Assembly: GCF_937981445.1 (NCBI RefSeq)
Contig: NZ_CALJON010000003.1
Span: 11,711 to 75,710, forward strand
Length of the DNA: 64,000 nucleotides
From: an uncultured Veillonella sp.
Lineage (GTDB): Bacteria > Bacillota > Negativicutes > Veillonellales > Veillonellaceae
Direction: 5' to 3'
Below, one piece after another: positions 55,219-63,884 of this stretch; position 1 is the first letter of the stretch; every line of letters begins with the position of its first letter. Made by a program: the position numbers and the translations under genes. The notes under the pieces are model-generated. The model searched no databases. It was not told where the DNA came from and was given only the letters and a program-made list of their open reading frames with translations.

Positions 55219-56613
55219 ATGCTAGTGTTGGATCGACAGAGTGGAACACCTCTGTATGAACAAATTTATATGTATATAAAATCTAACATTGAAAGCGGCG
55301 TATTAGCTGCTGGTCGTAGATTGCCTTCTGTACGTGCTTTGGCCGGTGAAATCGGAGTTAGTAAAATTACTGTAGAGCAAGCCTATGTACAATTAGCTGC
55401 GGAAGGGTATTTGAAGGCTCATGATAGGGCGCCTTATGAGGTGTTAGAATTACCTTTGAATTACGATCAACCGCGCCGTGAAGTCAGTCATTTTGATGAT
55501 ATGATGAGTAAAACAATAAAAAAAGAAGTAAGAAAGCAAAGCTTGTTATATAACTTTGCCACTGGTGCAATGGACCCGGAAGGCTTTGATTATAGTCGAT
55601 GGAAACGGTATATTGGCTATGTATTACGGGAGCCTGAGCGACTTATGGCATATGGTAATCCACAAGGTGAGCGCGAGTTGCGTTTGCAATTACAGTCTTA
55701 TTTAAGTGCTGCTCGCGGTGTTAATACTACGGTAGAGCAAATTATTGTAAGTAGTGGTACTCAGCCTATGGTTTCAGCTATTGCGTCATTGCTAAAGCGT
55801 CAGGGACTCACTACTATTGGCATAGAAAAAGAGGCCCTTAGTGGTGTTAAGACCATATTTGAAGATTATGGCTTTACTGTAGTTGAAATAAAACAGCGCA
55901 GTGAAACTTTATTTGATATACTAGAACAAGCACAGGTGGAGGTTGTATATTGTACGCCTTCACATTGTGACCGAAGCGGCAGTGTTATGACCGCAGCACG
56001 GCGCAAAGAATTATTACATTGGGCCAAGCAGGGGCAACGCTATATTATTGAAGATGACTATGATAGTGAATTACGTTATTATGGCCGCCCTATTGAGTCC
56101 TTACAGGGGATGAATGGCGCTGATTGTGTAATCTATTTAGGCACACCCTCTAAGGTGCTGCCGCCGTCGATTCGCTTGAGTTATATGGTATTGCCACCGC
56201 CTCTTTGGATGGAGTTTATTCCTTATCGTCATAGATACAAGCAAAGTGCCAGTGTTATGGAACAGCTTGTGTGGGCTCGTTTTATTGAAGCGGGAGAATG
56301 GTCTAAGCAGATTCGGCGGTTGCGCAAACACTATGCCGATAAAAGCAAGCTGATGGTTCAATATTTGACTGAAGAATTTGGACCTAAGATTACAGTAAAG
56401 GCACCAGAAGGTGGTGTATATATTAGTTTAGTAGTACAAATGAAAGTTAATGCTAAGGAATTGGTAGCATTAGCTCGTCATGACGGCTGTGATGTGCGCC
56501 GTGGTGAAGATACGCCCTATGGCGTACAGTGTATTCTTTCGTTTAGTGCGATTCCAACAAATCAATTAGGGGTTGCTATTAAGCAACTCGCTAAGGCGTG
56601 GAAAGGAATTTAA
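55219..56613 (+). CDS. MocR/PdxR-type regulator (GntR HTH fused to aminotransferase domain)
   Basis: A 464-residue fusion. A GntR winged helix at about 8-70 (GTPLYEQIYMYIKSNIESGV, LPSVRALAGEIGVSKITVEQ) is followed by a type-I aminotransferase-like domain. That domain has the PLP-binding segment YLGTPSKVLPPSIRLSYMVL (Schiff-base Lys) and IIEDDYDSELRYYGRPIESL. AAGGAGGG precedes the ATG. Such proteins sense PLP or amino acids and often regulate PLP synthesis or amino-acid genes. Its target here is unknown. An AGGGCCGTCCCT inverted repeat lies between its -35-like and TACAAT elements (55165-55185). Confidence 0.9.
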   Translation: MLVLDRQSGTPLYEQIYMYIKSNIESGVLAAGRRLPSVRALAGEIGVSKITVEQAYVQLAAEGYLKAHDRAPYEVLELPLNYDQPRREVSHFDDMMSKTIKKEVRKQSLLYNFATGAMDPEGFDYSRWKRYIGYVLREPERLMAYGNPQGERELRLQLQSYLSAARGVNTTVEQIIVSSGTQPMVSAIASLLKRQGLTTIGIEKEALSGVKTIFEDYGFTVVEIKQRSETLFDILEQAQVEVVYCTPSHCDRSGSVMTAARRKELLHWAKQGQRYIIEDDYDSELRYYGRPIESLQGMNGADCVIYLGTPSKVLPPSIRLSYMVLPPPLWMEFIPYRHRYKQSASVMEQLVWARFIEAGEWSKQIRRLRKHYADKSKLMVQYLTEEFGPKITVKAPEGGVYISLVVQMKVNAKELVALARHDGCDVRRGEDTPYGVQCILSFSAIPTNQLGVAIKQLAKAWKGI

Positions 56614-56614
56614 C

Positions 56615-57886
56615 ATGATTCAACCATTTCGATTTCTACAATGTGGGGATCTTCATTTAGGGACACCCTTTAAATATTTAAAGTCCTTAGGTAAACAAGT
56701 GGACGAATTTGCTAACCGTGCCACCTACCGATCGTTTGAGGCTATTGTGGACTTAGCCTTACAAGAGCAAGTGCAAGCCTTTATTATTACTGGTGATATT
56801 TATGATAGTGAAACACATAATTTAGAGGCACAAGTTCGTTTTGCCCATGAGTGCGAACGCTTAAGCCAAGGTCATATTCCAGTATTTATGGTGCAAGGAA
56901 ATCATGACCCAGCAGAAAGCTGGTCAGCTCACATTGATTTACCTGAGAATGTTCATGTGTTTTCGGCACAGTCCTCAGAACGAGTACCTTTAGTTGCCCA
57001 TGGTCGGACCTTGGCCTATATATATGGTATTAGCTGTAGCCGACAAAATCGTGAGGATGCAGTGGCCAAGTCCTTGGTAGCACAGGCAGATGATCCTTTC
57101 TCCATTGGTCTATTCCATGGCACCGTAGGGGCCAGTGAAGATCATGAATTAGTGGGGCCTGCTAAATTAAATGAGTTAATTGATAGTGGTATGGATTATT
57201 GGGCTATAGGTCATATTCATAAGCGTCAAGTACTTCATGAATATCCACATGTTGTGTATGCTGGGAATATCCAAGGGCTACATCGTAAAGAGCAGGGGCC
57301 AAAAGGGTGCTATATTGTAGACGTTACAGGGAATGGACATATACATTTGAACTTCCATGAAACGGGGGCAGTTCGTTTTGAACATGAGGACATTGATATA
57401 AGCTCTTTGGCGAACCAAAGTGAGATTTTAGAAATGATTCGTCATAAAAAGGAAATGTTGCGCAAGCTTAAACGCCCAGTGTTAGTTGATTTTACCTTGA
57501 CTGGTGAAGGCTCCTTAAGCGCTCTTTGCCAAGAGGAAGAGGTGCGTCAAACTTGGCTTATGATGAGTCAGGAAGAAGCGCGAAATAAGTTTGCTTTTAT
57601 TATGCCTTTTCGCATAAGCAATGAAACTAAGTCCCATGAGGATTGGCAAGGCCGTAGAGCCATGGGCGATATGGTTAGTGATTATTTGAAAAGCTATGAT
57701 TTAGTAAGTACATTGCCTAAGGAAGCGTGTTTAGCGTCTTTGCGACGTATCATTAATGAACGGCCTGAAACTAAAAGGCTTGGTAGGTATAATCGATTGT
57801 TAACTGATGAATTATTATGGGATGCATTACGCCGTGCAGAAAGTGAAGGCGCACGGTGTTTAATAGGAGATACGGATGAGGATTAA
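56615..57886 (+). CDS. yhaO: DNA repair exonuclease, metallophosphoesterase subunit (YhaO/SbcD-like)
   Basis: A 423-residue Mre11/SbcD-type nuclease. Metal motifs are CGDLHLGTPF, ITGDIYDS, VQGNHDPAESW, GLFHGTVGAS and AIGHIHKRQV. The C-terminal extension fits the Bacillus YhaO group. The start MIQPFRFLQCGDLHLG at 56615 has AAAGGA upstream, two bases after the previous stop. It overlaps the ATPase gene downstream by 11 bases, so the two are coupled and should form a nuclease-ATPase complex acting on DNA ends. Confidence 0.88.
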   Translation: MIQPFRFLQCGDLHLGTPFKYLKSLGKQVDEFANRATYRSFEAIVDLALQEQVQAFIITGDIYDSETHNLEAQVRFAHECERLSQGHIPVFMVQGNHDPAESWSAHIDLPENVHVFSAQSSERVPLVAHGRTLAYIYGISCSRQNREDAVAKSLVAQADDPFSIGLFHGTVGASEDHELVGPAKLNELIDSGMDYWAIGHIHKRQVLHEYPHVVYAGNIQGLHRKEQGPKGCYIVDVTGNGHIHLNFHETGAVRFEHEDIDISSLANQSEILEMIRHKKEMLRKLKRPVLVDFTLTGEGSLSALCQEEEVRQTWLMMSQEEARNKFAFIMPFRISNETKSHEDWQGRRAMGDMVSDYLKSYDLVSTLPKEACLASLRRIINERPETKRLGRYNRLLTDELLWDALRRAESEGARCLIGDTDED

Positions 57887-60782
57887 AGAAATTTATATAC
57901 AAGAGTTTGGCCCTTACCGTGATTGGTCTTTTGTACCGAGCGAGGATTCCGTGCAGATGGTATTTGGGCCCAATGAGAGTGGCAAAACATCCTTATTAGA
58001 AGCGTTGCGATTTTTACTATTTGGTAAAAAGAGTAAGGCCTATGGCTATGGTACAGGCCACATAGTAGTAGAGCATGGCGGTACGGTGTATCATATTGGG
58101 CGCAAGGAGAAAAAACTAGATTTTTATCCTCTTGGGGGCGAACCGATTCAGGAAGAGCCGGCTGATTTATGGTGGCATGGACTCGAGAAGAAAACCTATG
58201 ATCGTATTTTTGCTATCACTGTAGATGAATTACAGGGTGCCGATGTGCTAACGGAAGTGGAAGTGCGAGCTCGTTTCTTTGGTGGTGAAGGAGGCGAGCG
58301 ATTAAGTACGGCTGTTAAAGATATAGAAAAAAATTCAGCAGACTTATTAGTAGCTTCTGCAGCAGGAAAAAGAAAAATAAATGTTTTGGTAGAGCAGTTG
58401 AAACAAATTCGCCAAAATATAGAGGATTATTCTAAGGCCGAAGACTCCTATGCAAACTATCAGCAAGAATTAGATAATTTAACTATTACAGAAAATGAAT
58501 TACAGGAGCGTCTAAAAGAGTGGCAAGATTATGGATGTGATATTGATTTAGTTCTTCGTGCTTGGGACGTATATAAACGAGCAGAACATGCTAAAGAAAA
58601 AATGAATACTTTTGCTGTTACTGATTTGCTCGAAAAAAATGAATTTATGGCTATTGAAGAGAAACTTCGTGAATGCCGTAATAATATGAAAATGTGGAGC
58701 GGCAAGGAGCAGGGCTTAGTACCGGACAATTTTGTGCCAGATTCTTTGATTGGTGTATATGGCCAAGATATTGAAGATTTATATCAAGACGTATCAAAGT
58801 GGACACAATTACAAAAAGAGTGCGAAGAAGGTCAGGCCTATGTTAAGCGATTTAAGGAGCAATTAGATATTTCGCGCACCATGCATACGGCGTGGGACGC
58901 TAACACAGAACTACCGGCTCAGGTGAATTGGGCCGAAGGGGAACGGTTGGCCCGTGACTTACGGAGTGCACAAGATAATTATTTGCACTGGCAAAAGCGA
59001 AAACCTCAAGAGCCAGAAGATATTGCTAATTCTACGGTGAAACAAGAAGAGTCTAAGCTTGTAAAAGAAGAAGTGAGCTTAGAGACCTTGATTACTACTT
59101 ATGAAGAGAAGGAAGTCATTGATAAAGCCTTATTGGCTGTTCGTTTATCTCCTTATGCCAATACGATGGTTCAATTAGTGCCAGTTGCACTAGTCGTGAT
59201 AGGCCTTTTACTAGGGCTCATGAATCCATCTCTATATTGGTTGGGCGCTATACTAGTCATTTTAGGTGGCGGAGCCTTTGCATATATTTGGAAACAAAAG
59301 AAGCAATGTACTAATGAGTTGAACCATTTGCTAAGCCGGGAAAAGAGTATTCGAAATGTTCTTAATGAAGTCGTGAAGGAACATAATTGGTCGGTGCCAA
59401 ATTCAAGAGATGAATTAGAGGACTTGAAACAGACCGTAAAGAAGGCTCGAGAAGATTTTGGGAAGCAAAATATTTTACTTGCGAAGGTACATAGTTATGA
59501 ACAGCTTTTGGATGCCTGGCTAGATGAAGGCAAGGCATTAGAAGAAGCTGGTAATAAAGCTATGGAAGCATGGCAACGGTGGCTGCCAGCTGGTGCGAGC
59601 CGCGTACTGACAGACAATCATTTCTTTGCTATGAAACAAGAATATGACACATACATGGAAGATTTAAATAAGTATAAGGAATACGAAAAAATCTTAAAAG
59701 ACCATGAGGAGCAGCGCTCTGAATTGGAAGCTAAATGTCAGAACTTGTGGAATAAGCTAGAATTGACGATTCCGGCTACACCAGTTGAAGTACGAAGAGT
59801 ATATAATTTATTAAAATCACATCGCCAGAATCAGGTGCGTTGGGAACAGAAAGAATCACAGCGCCGCAGTTATCATGAAGAATATGAACAATGGAGTCGC
59901 AAGGAAAAGGCATTGCTTTTAGAACAAGATGAGATTCTTCAAAGAACAGGTGTGCCATCGGCGGCTGAATATCGTCAGCGTTTGTTGCTGCAAGATCAAT
60001 ATACACAGTGGAAAGTTGTGTATGAACAAAGTATCGATCAATTATCCCTCTTTGCGCCTAAGAAAGATCAACATGATTCCTTATTGCGCAAGCTAAAGTC
60101 AGGAAATAAAACAAAATGGCATTCAGAAGCAGCACGCAGTGAGTCTGAAGTGGCAAGCCTAAAAAAACGCTTAGCTAATTTATATGAGAAACGCGGACAA
60201 TTGCAAGAAACTTTGCGTACATTAAGTAATGATAAAGCCCTCGCTACAGCGCTGCAAAAAGAGCAACAATTAGAAGGGGAGTTACAAGAGTCTTTAACCT
60301 CTTGGGCTACGCAGGTTCTCATTAGCCATTTTATGGAATTAGCACAAGCTGATTATGAAAAAGATCGTCAGCCAGAGGCGATTGAAAAAGCCTCTGAGTA
60401 CTTGCAGATTATGACGCAAGGGAAATATACTCTAGCCTTACAAGGTGAGGTAGCTAATCTACAAGCCATTGACTCCAATGGTAATGGCTTAACTTCTGAT
60501 CGCTGGAGTAGTGGCTTAGGTGATCAAGTGTATTTAGCATTGCGCCTTAGTCTAGCCTATGTATTTAGCAAACGGGTGGATTCGTTACCAATTATTTTGG
60601 ACGATATTTTACTTCGTTTTGATGAAGAACGTCAAAAAGGCGCGCTTGATGTATTGGCTCATGTGGGCAAGGAAGGTCAAGTATTAATCTTTACCTGCCA
60701 ACAAAGTACAGCTAAAACAGCACTTACGGTACCAGGCCTTGCAGTATATGATTTGAGCAGCAAGGCACCGATGGTTAAATAG
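57876..60782 (+). CDS. yhaN: AAA/SMC-like ATPase with internal membrane hairpin (YhaN/SbcC-like)
   Basis: A 968-residue SbcC/Rad50-type ATPase. N-terminal Walker A is FGPNESGKTSLLEALRFLLF (about 32-51). Two long coiled coils flank two hydrophobic helices at about 428-475 (LVPVALVVIGLLLGLM, WLGAILVILGGGAFAYIW), as in Bacillus YhaN. The C-terminal lobe has the signature WSSGLGDQVYLALRLSLAYV and Walker B LPIILDDILLRFD. The membrane hairpin sets it apart from SbcC and implies a membrane-tethered DNA-processing complex. It is the last gene of the MocR-YhaO-YhaN run. Confidence 0.88.
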   Translation: MRIKEIYIQEFGPYRDWSFVPSEDSVQMVFGPNESGKTSLLEALRFLLFGKKSKAYGYGTGHIVVEHGGTVYHIGRKEKKLDFYPLGGEPIQEEPADLWWHGLEKKTYDRIFAITVDELQGADVLTEVEVRARFFGGEGGERLSTAVKDIEKNSADLLVASAAGKRKINVLVEQLKQIRQNIEDYSKAEDSYANYQQELDNLTITENELQERLKEWQDYGCDIDLVLRAWDVYKRAEHAKEKMNTFAVTDLLEKNEFMAIEEKLRECRNNMKMWSGKEQGLVPDNFVPDSLIGVYGQDIEDLYQDVSKWTQLQKECEEGQAYVKRFKEQLDISRTMHTAWDANTELPAQVNWAEGERLARDLRSAQDNYLHWQKRKPQEPEDIANSTVKQEESKLVKEEVSLETLITTYEEKEVIDKALLAVRLSPYANTMVQLVPVALVVIGLLLGLMNPSLYWLGAILVILGGGAFAYIWKQKKQCTNELNHLLSREKSIRNVLNEVVKEHNWSVPNSRDELEDLKQTVKKAREDFGKQNILLAKVHSYEQLLDAWLDEGKALEEAGNKAMEAWQRWLPAGASRVLTDNHFFAMKQEYDTYMEDLNKYKEYEKILKDHEEQRSELEAKCQNLWNKLELTIPATPVEVRRVYNLLKSHRQNQVRWEQKESQRRSYHEEYEQWSRKEKALLLEQDEILQRTGVPSAAEYRQRLLLQDQYTQWKVVYEQSIDQLSLFAPKKDQHDSLLRKLKSGNKTKWHSEAARSESEVASLKKRLANLYEKRGQLQETLRTLSNDKALATALQKEQQLEGELQESLTSWATQVLISHFMELAQADYEKDRQPEAIEKASEYLQIMTQGKYTLALQGEVANLQAIDSNGNGLTSDRWSSGLGDQVYLALRLSLAYVFSKRVDSLPIILDDILLRFDEERQKGALDVLAHVGKEGQVLIFTCQQSTAKTALTVPGLAVYDLSSKAPMVK

Positions 60783-60841
60783 ATGTGGAATGCATGTATA
60801 CTTCTAAGCAAATTTTTTAGTAAAATTGAATAGGAATACAT

Positions 60842-60948
60842 AAAAAGACCTGTATTACGTATAGGAACCTTGTTGTATATGAATTGCTCTATTATTAGAC
60901 AATTCATATAGTAATAAGTGTGCCCTTGCTTATAGCAGGTCTTTTTTC
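60842..60948 (+). terminator. Two-tier terminator after yhaN
   Basis: Outer stem AAAAAGACCTG (60842-60852) pairs with CAGGTCTTTTT (60936-60946). Inside it, TATATGAATTG pairs with CAATTCATATA (about 60876-60910). T-run follows. Confidence 0.8.
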
Positions 60949-61089
60949 TTATTTTGAACATTGTATACATGCTGTATAGTTATGCATTATATTACAAATT
61001 TGTTAGTGCTTTTTCTGGTGTACTTTATTATAATAGGGATAGACTATTTTCTATAGAAATGCAATTAACGAGTTTATAAAGACAGGTAT

Positions 61090-61232
61090 TATATTTCGGA
61101 GATATAATAAATACTTTATACTTATGAATCCAACTCTACTGGTTTAGCTTGGTCGCTAGCAGGTTAGATGGAAAGGATGAATCTAAACAGAAAAGAGTCG
61201 TAAGGGCTAAGAGGAGAGGCTTAGCCCTTTTT
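61090..61232 (+). ncRNA. Candidate small RNA or orphan leader with its own terminator
   Basis: No gene is found here, yet the stretch ends in a clean intrinsic terminator: AGGGCTAAG (61203-61211) with CTTAGCCCT (61220-61228) and a T-run. Upstream sequence can fold (GGTTTAG near 61141 with CTAAAC near 61182) and is less AT-rich than its surroundings. I do not recognise it as a known riboswitch or sRNA. A TATAAT at about 61029-61034 could be a -10 box. Confidence 0.35.
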
Positions 61233-61270
61233 GCGAAAGAAGAGACTGTATTTACATGTGGCTATAGTGC

Positions 61271-61410
61271 AATAACCCCATAATGTAATAGCCCCATAAT
61301 GTAATAACCCCATAATGTAATAGACCTATACTGTAATAGAGCTATAATGTAATAGACCTATAGTATAATAATGTAAATAGTGTAATAGTGTAATAGTGTA
61401 ATAAACCCAA
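61271..61410. repeat. 16-bp tandem repeat array
   Basis: Six consecutive 16-bp units from 61271 to 61366 (AATAACCCCATAATGT and variants; the first and third are identical), then three TAATAGTG octamers. Copy divergence grows from left to right. No gene in 61233-61602. Confidence 0.92.
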
Positions 61411-61486
61411 TGCGTGCGCAAAGAATATGATGATACATTCATGGGGCCGTATTTATAGATAATATTACAAGTTTAGGGGTTCACAT

Positions 61487-61543
61487 AAGAGGTCATAAGA
61501 TGAAGAGGCAGAACATGCTTAAATAAACTTATGACCTCTTTTT
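61487..61543 (+). terminator. Isolated terminator hairpin upstream of the TPR lipoprotein
   Basis: AAGAGGTCATAAG (61487-61499) pairs perfectly with CTTATGACCTCTT (61528-61540), followed by TTTAG. No gene lies directly before it, so it may end a short untranslated transcript or act as an attenuator for the next gene. Confidence 0.75.
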
Positions 61544-61660
61544 AGTTTTGTAAAATGCTAAGATAGTATATAATAAGAGAGAAAACGTAAAGGGGATATT
61601 GAATGTATGTATACGTGAGAAAGGTGCTGAAGAAAAATTAGCAAAACATATGGAAGTATT

Positions 61661-62242
61661 TTGCTAGCCATGGTGATTCTCCTGAGTGGCTGCGGCGGAC
61701 CTACGCCTAGTGAAAGTGAAGCAGTAAAACCTAATTCTGTAGTTGTGACACATGAAGTGCCACCTGCGGAGGTGCAAACAGCGACAGAATTATTACAACA
61801 TAATAAGTATGATGAAGCGATTGCTAAAGCGGATGAAATTTTAAAAACATATCCGAAAAGCGATGAAGCATATGCCATCAAAGGGATGGCACAGGGCTTA
61901 AATGGCGAGGTGGCAGCGGGGCTATGGAATGAACAAAAAGCCTATGAGCTTAACCCCGATAATGTAAGTGTTTATTATAATTTGGCCATGTTATATAAAT
62001 TGCAGGGCGATTTGAATAATTCAAAAGAATGGTTTGAACGAGTATTACAAAAAGACCCGCGCAATGTGTGGTCTGTTTATGGAATAGCTACTATTTATGC
62101 AGACCAAGGTGATGATCGTATGGCTTTAGTAAAATTGCGAGAAGCTATTGCCTTAGATGAACAAGTTAAATCTGTAGCGCGAACTCAAGACCATTTTGTA
62201 CGGTTTCATGGTAATCCTCAATTTGAAGCAATCGTTAAATAA
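61661..62242 (+). CDS. TPR-repeat lipoprotein, signal peptide frameshifted
   Basis: A protein of about 193 residues from TTG 61661. Lipobox LLSGC is followed by a short polar linker and three or so TPR units (NKYDEAIAKADEILKTYPKS, VSVYYNLAMLYKLQGDLNNS, WSVYGIATIYADQGDDRMAL), a protein-protein interaction scaffold at the envelope. The visible start is poor: no basic residues precede the hydrophobic core. A good start, ATG 61603 with AAAGGGG seven bases upstream, reads MYVYVRKVLKK and then hits TAG. Deleting one A from the run at 61633-61637 would fuse it to ISKTYGSILLAMVILLSGC. So the gene may be frameshifted or use a weak start. Confidence 0.75.
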   Translation: MLAMVILLSGCGGPTPSESEAVKPNSVVVTHEVPPAEVQTATELLQHNKYDEAIAKADEILKTYPKSDEAYAIKGMAQGLNGEVAAGLWNEQKAYELNPDNVSVYYNLAMLYKLQGDLNNSKEWFERVLQKDPRNVWSVYGIATIYADQGDDRMALVKLREAIALDEQVKSVARTQDHFVRFHGNPQFEAIVK

Positions 62243-62328
62243 GTTCAGCTATTGGAACGGTGATAGATCCTAAGGCTGACATGGATTGATATAATGAAAC
62301 TCTTATTAAAGAGGATAGGAGGAAAAAA

Positions 62329-63498
62329 GTGTTTGGATTTGCTTATAATAAAAATAAATCCTATAAAATGATACATAAAGCTTTGACTATAGGCGCTATA
62401 ATCACTTTAGCTGTTGCTATAGGCGGCTGTTTTGGTCCTACTAAAGTAACGAGTGTGGTCGTTGAGCAGCGGGAGATGCCGGTAAAAATAAGTAATGATG
62501 CCAGCGTATCTGCGTTGAATAAGGCTACCATTGAACCTACTGTATCAGGTCAGGTAGCTACGATGACTGTAAAAGTAGGGGATGAGGTAAAACAGGGCCA
62601 AGTAGTAGCTATGCTTGATACAGCGACATTACAGACACAGTTGAATCAATTAATTCAGGAACTAGGAGAACGGCAGCAAGGGCAAACTTTGGCGGCCGTA
62701 CCACAAGAAACTACGGTAATTCCGGGAGCTGTTTCGGCTGCTGATGTATCTAGAGCTCATGATATGATGGCTGCCGGTATTATTACAGAAAAAGAGTATC
62801 AAACAATTGTACAGCGCTCACAAGCGACAGTTGTAACTAGTGGTGGCGGATATGTTGCTACTGGTGGTGGTGTAGAAACGGCTAGCATTCAAGCGGCTAT
62901 TGCGCAAGTACAGGCACAGATTGCGCAAGCGCAAATTGTAGCACCTATGAATGGGCGTGTAGCAGCTATATATAATGAAGATAGAAAAGTAGCCATTGCT
63001 GGACGACCATTTATGCTAATACAACAAAATACTCCAGTCGTAGCATCATTGAGCATTCCTCAAGGATTTGCTTTGAAATTAGCAGATCCAGCTAATAAGC
63101 CAAGAATTAAAGTATATTTAAAAATTGATGATCAGCAAATTCCAGGTGAGTTAACATATGTAGACACAAATGCAGTGGCAGGTACGCCAAGTGTACTTGT
63201 TAAAGCAACCTTTAATAATCCAGACAATAAGATAAGTCCTGGTGAGTTTTATACTTTAGTTATTGAATCTGATGTAACGGCACCGGTTATGGCAGTGCCG
63301 GAATCGGCAATTCGAGAAAATAAAGATGGAAAATTTGTGTATGTCATTACTGAAGACAATACTGTGGATGTGCGTGTTGTAGAAGTAAGTGAAACAGCTG
63401 ATGGATATACAGCTATTACCTCGGGCTTAAATAAAGGTGAAAAAGTTATTACATCTAAAGGTGAATATGAATTAGGGGAAAAGGTTGTTATAGAGTAG
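62329..63498 (+). CDS. RND/MacA-type efflux periplasmic adaptor lipoprotein
   Basis: A 389-residue HlyD/AcrA-family membrane-fusion protein; GTG 62329 follows AGGAGG by seven bases. A hydrophobic segment with lipobox IGGC at about residue 34 anchors it. The biotinyl-lipoyl halves are EPTVSGQVATMTVKVGDEVK and QIVAPMNGRVAAIYNEDRKV, flanking an alpha-hairpin (about 100-190) that contains a Gly-rich loop (TSGGGYVATGGGVET). The C-terminal segment VPESAIRENKDGKFVYVI is typical. Partner pump genes are not in this window. They may lie elsewhere, since an rRNA-type promoter region follows immediately. Confidence 0.9.
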   Translation: MFGFAYNKNKSYKMIHKALTIGAIITLAVAIGGCFGPTKVTSVVVEQREMPVKISNDASVSALNKATIEPTVSGQVATMTVKVGDEVKQGQVVAMLDTATLQTQLNQLIQELGERQQGQTLAAVPQETTVIPGAVSAADVSRAHDMMAAGIITEKEYQTIVQRSQATVVTSGGGYVATGGGVETASIQAAIAQVQAQIAQAQIVAPMNGRVAAIYNEDRKVAIAGRPFMLIQQNTPVVASLSIPQGFALKLADPANKPRIKVYLKIDDQQIPGELTYVDTNAVAGTPSVLVKATFNNPDNKISPGEFYTLVIESDVTAPVMAVPESAIRENKDGKFVYVITEDNTVDVRVVEVSETADGYTAITSGLNKGEKVITSKGEYELGEKVVIE

Positions 63499-63537
63499 TT
63501 ACGCAATAACCACATAATAGTTAGCTAATAGACACGT

Positions 63538-63600
63538 AATAACTACAAAGTGATATTTAATAACTACAAAGTGATATTTAATAACTACAAAATGATACTT
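63538..63600. repeat. 21-bp tandem repeat after the adaptor gene
   Basis: Three head-to-tail 21-bp units at 63538, 63559 and 63580 (the first two identical), flanked by looser AATAACTAC-type copies over 63495-63650. Confidence 0.88.
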
Positions 63601-63662
63601 AAGAACTATATAATAGTTTGCGAATAACTACTTAATAGATACCCAATAAGTAGCTCATAGCA

Positions 63663-63707
63663 GATCTTCCTTGAAGCCTTAAAAGGCTTTGAGGAAGATT
63701 TTTTTAA
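63663..63707 (+). terminator. Terminator before the rRNA-type promoter region
   Basis: ATCTTCCTTGAAGCC pairs with GGCTTTGAGGAAGAT (two mismatches) and T7 follows. Confidence 0.85.
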
Positions 63708-63714
63708 AAAGTCC

Positions 63715-63743
63715 TTGACTTAGAACTTTGTTTGCGGTAGTAT
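63715..63743 (+). promoter_or_regulatory. Upstream promoter (P1) of a probable rRNA operon
   Basis: TTGACT, 17 bases, TAGTAT. A CCCGAAG-GAACA-CTTCGGG hairpin lies just downstream (63759-63777). Confidence 0.6.
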
Positions 63744-63855
63744 ATACAAGTCGTCTCCCGAAGGAACACTTCGGGCGGCGTTTACATAGATTATAATACT
63801 GATAAGAAATCATGAACTGTTGTAAACTTACTGTAATAAAAAAGTAAAAAAACAG

Positions 63856-63884
63856 TTGACGGATTAAAAAATGAGTGTTATAAT
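63856..63884 (+). promoter_or_regulatory. Downstream promoter (P2) of a probable rRNA operon
   Basis: TTGACG (63856-63861), exactly 17 bases, TATAAT (63879-63884). Right after it lies an ACCGTCA/TGACGGT hairpin (63891-63908), and then a leader reading CTTTGAAAACTGAACAATG, a wording typical of the region before Firmicute 16S genes. The rRNA gene itself starts beyond the window, so the identity is inferred. Confidence 0.65.

Noticed and set aside
61271..61410. CRISPR array
   Set aside because: The 16-bp units are directly adjacent without unique spacers, the copies drift, and no cas genes are in the window.
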